A stretch of DNA of 23,914 bases, taken from an uncultured Actinomycetes bacterium. GTDB taxonomy: Bacteria; Actinomycetota; Acidimicrobiia; Acidimicrobiales; RAAP-2. The stretch lies in assembly GCA_903826715.1 (NCBI GenBank), contig CAIKFN010000044.1:1-23914 (forward strand), in the 5' to 3' direction. This document shows, piece after piece, positions 23,213-23,914 of the stretch; positions within the stretch are counted from its first letter, which is position 1, and each line of letters starts with the position of its first letter. The notes beneath the pieces are model-generated. The model was given only the letters and a program-made list of their open reading frames with translations, was not told the DNA's origin and ran no database searches. The position numbers were made by a program, and so were the translations under genes.

Positions 23213-23914
23213 ATGGAAAAGATTCGCGTGGCCATAGCGGGCGTTGGAAACTGCGCAAGCTCACTCATTCAAGGTGTTACCTATTACAAGGATGCAAAGG
23301 CCGGTGACGATGTCCCAGGTCTTATGCACGTTGTGCTTGGTGGCTACCACGTAAGTGACATTGAATTTGTCGCTGCATTCGACGTAGATGCCTCGAAGGT
23401 CGGCAGCGACCTCTCAAAGGCAATCGAAGGCGGACAGAACAACACAATCAAGTTCTGCGATGTTGCATCTATTGGCGTCAACGTTCTTCGTGGACCAACA
23501 ATGGATGGTCTCAACAAGTATTACCGCGCATCAATCGAAGAATCGCCAGCAGAAGCTGTTGATGTTGTTAAGGCACTTAAGGATGCACGTGCAGAAGTGC
23601 TTGTTTCTTACCTACCTGTAGGTTCTGAAGACGCACAGCGTTTCTACGCACAAGCAGCCATTGACGCTGGATGTGCATTCGTTAACGCCATCCCAGTGTT
23701 CATTGCATCTGACCCAACATGGGCGAAGAAATTCGCAGACGCGGGCGTGCCAATCATTGGTGACGACATCAAGAGCCAAGTTGGTGCAACGATTGTTCAC
23801 CGCGTACTTGCTCGTCTCTTTGAAGACCGTGGTCTCTCACTTGACCACACCTATCAACTCAACGTTGGTGGAAACATGGACTTCAAGAACATGCTCGACC
23901 GCGAGCGTCTCGAG
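23213..23914 (+). CDS. ino1: Inositol-1-phosphate (myo-inositol-3-phosphate) synthase, 3' end cut by window
   Basis: Converts glucose 6-phosphate to inositol 3-phosphate with NAD, the entry to phosphatidylinositol and, in actinobacteria, mycothiol. The 234 visible codons are open to the window edge; mycobacterial Ino1 has about 367. The NAD fold VAIAGVGNCASSLIQGV begins at residue 6. VPGLMHV, FVAAFDVDASKVG, LVSYLPVGSEDA, NAIPVFIASDP, GDDIKSQVGATIVHRVL and QLNVGGNMDFKNML all match the mycobacterial enzyme closely. AGGAGAG lies just upstream of the ATG. Co-transcribed with the PadR gene 12 bp ahead. Confidence 0.96.
   Translation, partial: MEKIRVAIAGVGNCASSLIQGVTYYKDAKAGDDVPGLMHVVLGGYHVSDIEFVAAFDVDASKVGSDLSKAIEGGQNNTIKFCDVASIGVNVLRGPTMDGLNKYYRASIEESPAEAVDVVKALKDARAEVLVSYLPVGSEDAQRFYAQAAIDAGCAFVNAIPVFIASDPTWAKKFADAGVPIIGDDIKSQVGATIVHRVLARLFEDRGLSLDHTYQLNVGGNMDFKNMLDRERLE

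Overview
This window reads as chromosome of a mid-G+C member of the Actinobacteriota. The evidence is the block ino1 - padR - DUF5318-like - (panB) - rpsF - ssb - rpsR - rplI - dnaB, which closely follows the mycobacterial order; a furA-katG pair; a Dcd of the mycobacterial 189-190 residue type; an EtfD-like Fe-S reductase; and several start codons sitting 6-7 nt after a TANNNT -10 box, the layout of leaderless actinobacterial transcripts. A planktonic low-G+C lineage (Acidimicrobiia or Nanopelagicales) would fit, but the sequence alone does not settle this. There are no insertion sequences, phage genes, CRISPR arrays or rRNA, and the genes are densely packed.

Layout. (1) 1-2570: the 3' part of gpmA converges on the ammonium module amtB-glnK, which has a GlnR-like double box upstream. 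(2) 2573-5242: dcd followed by a large membrane Fe-S oxidoreductase (EtfD/HdrD type). (3) 5332-9650: tRNA-Gly(CCC), an EamA-type transporter with a small VTT-like membrane protein, then furA-katG ending in a strong hairpin. (4) 9773-14581: a secreted protein made of eight cysteine-pair repeats converges on a three-gene 2-oxoacid dehydrogenase operon (E1alpha, E1beta, E2) with overlapping genes. (5) 14636-17815: an MFS exporter whose end overlaps the end of rlmN, then an SDR dehydrogenase and its terminator. (6) 17878-22513: on the minus strand, DUF5318-like - panB, then rpsF - ssb - rpsR - rplI, then dnaB. (7) 22589-23914: a PadR regulator and the first two thirds of ino1, read away from region 6.

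Most content is housekeeping: nitrogen uptake and sensing, fatty-acid and branched-chain carbon oxidation (EtfD-like protein, SDR, BCKDH/PDH-like complex), peroxide defence, pantothenate and inositol synthesis, and replication/translation. Nothing here is clearly a new defence or mobile system. The least ordinary items are the eight-repeat 16-cysteine secreted protein, an S18 with a tail of about 70 residues, a PII protein with altered ligand-loop residues, a candidate GlnR double box, a 12-bp-phased GTAC array at the furA promoter, an rpsF leader with mutually exclusive pairings, and a PadR/DUF5318 divergent promoter sharing one -35 element.
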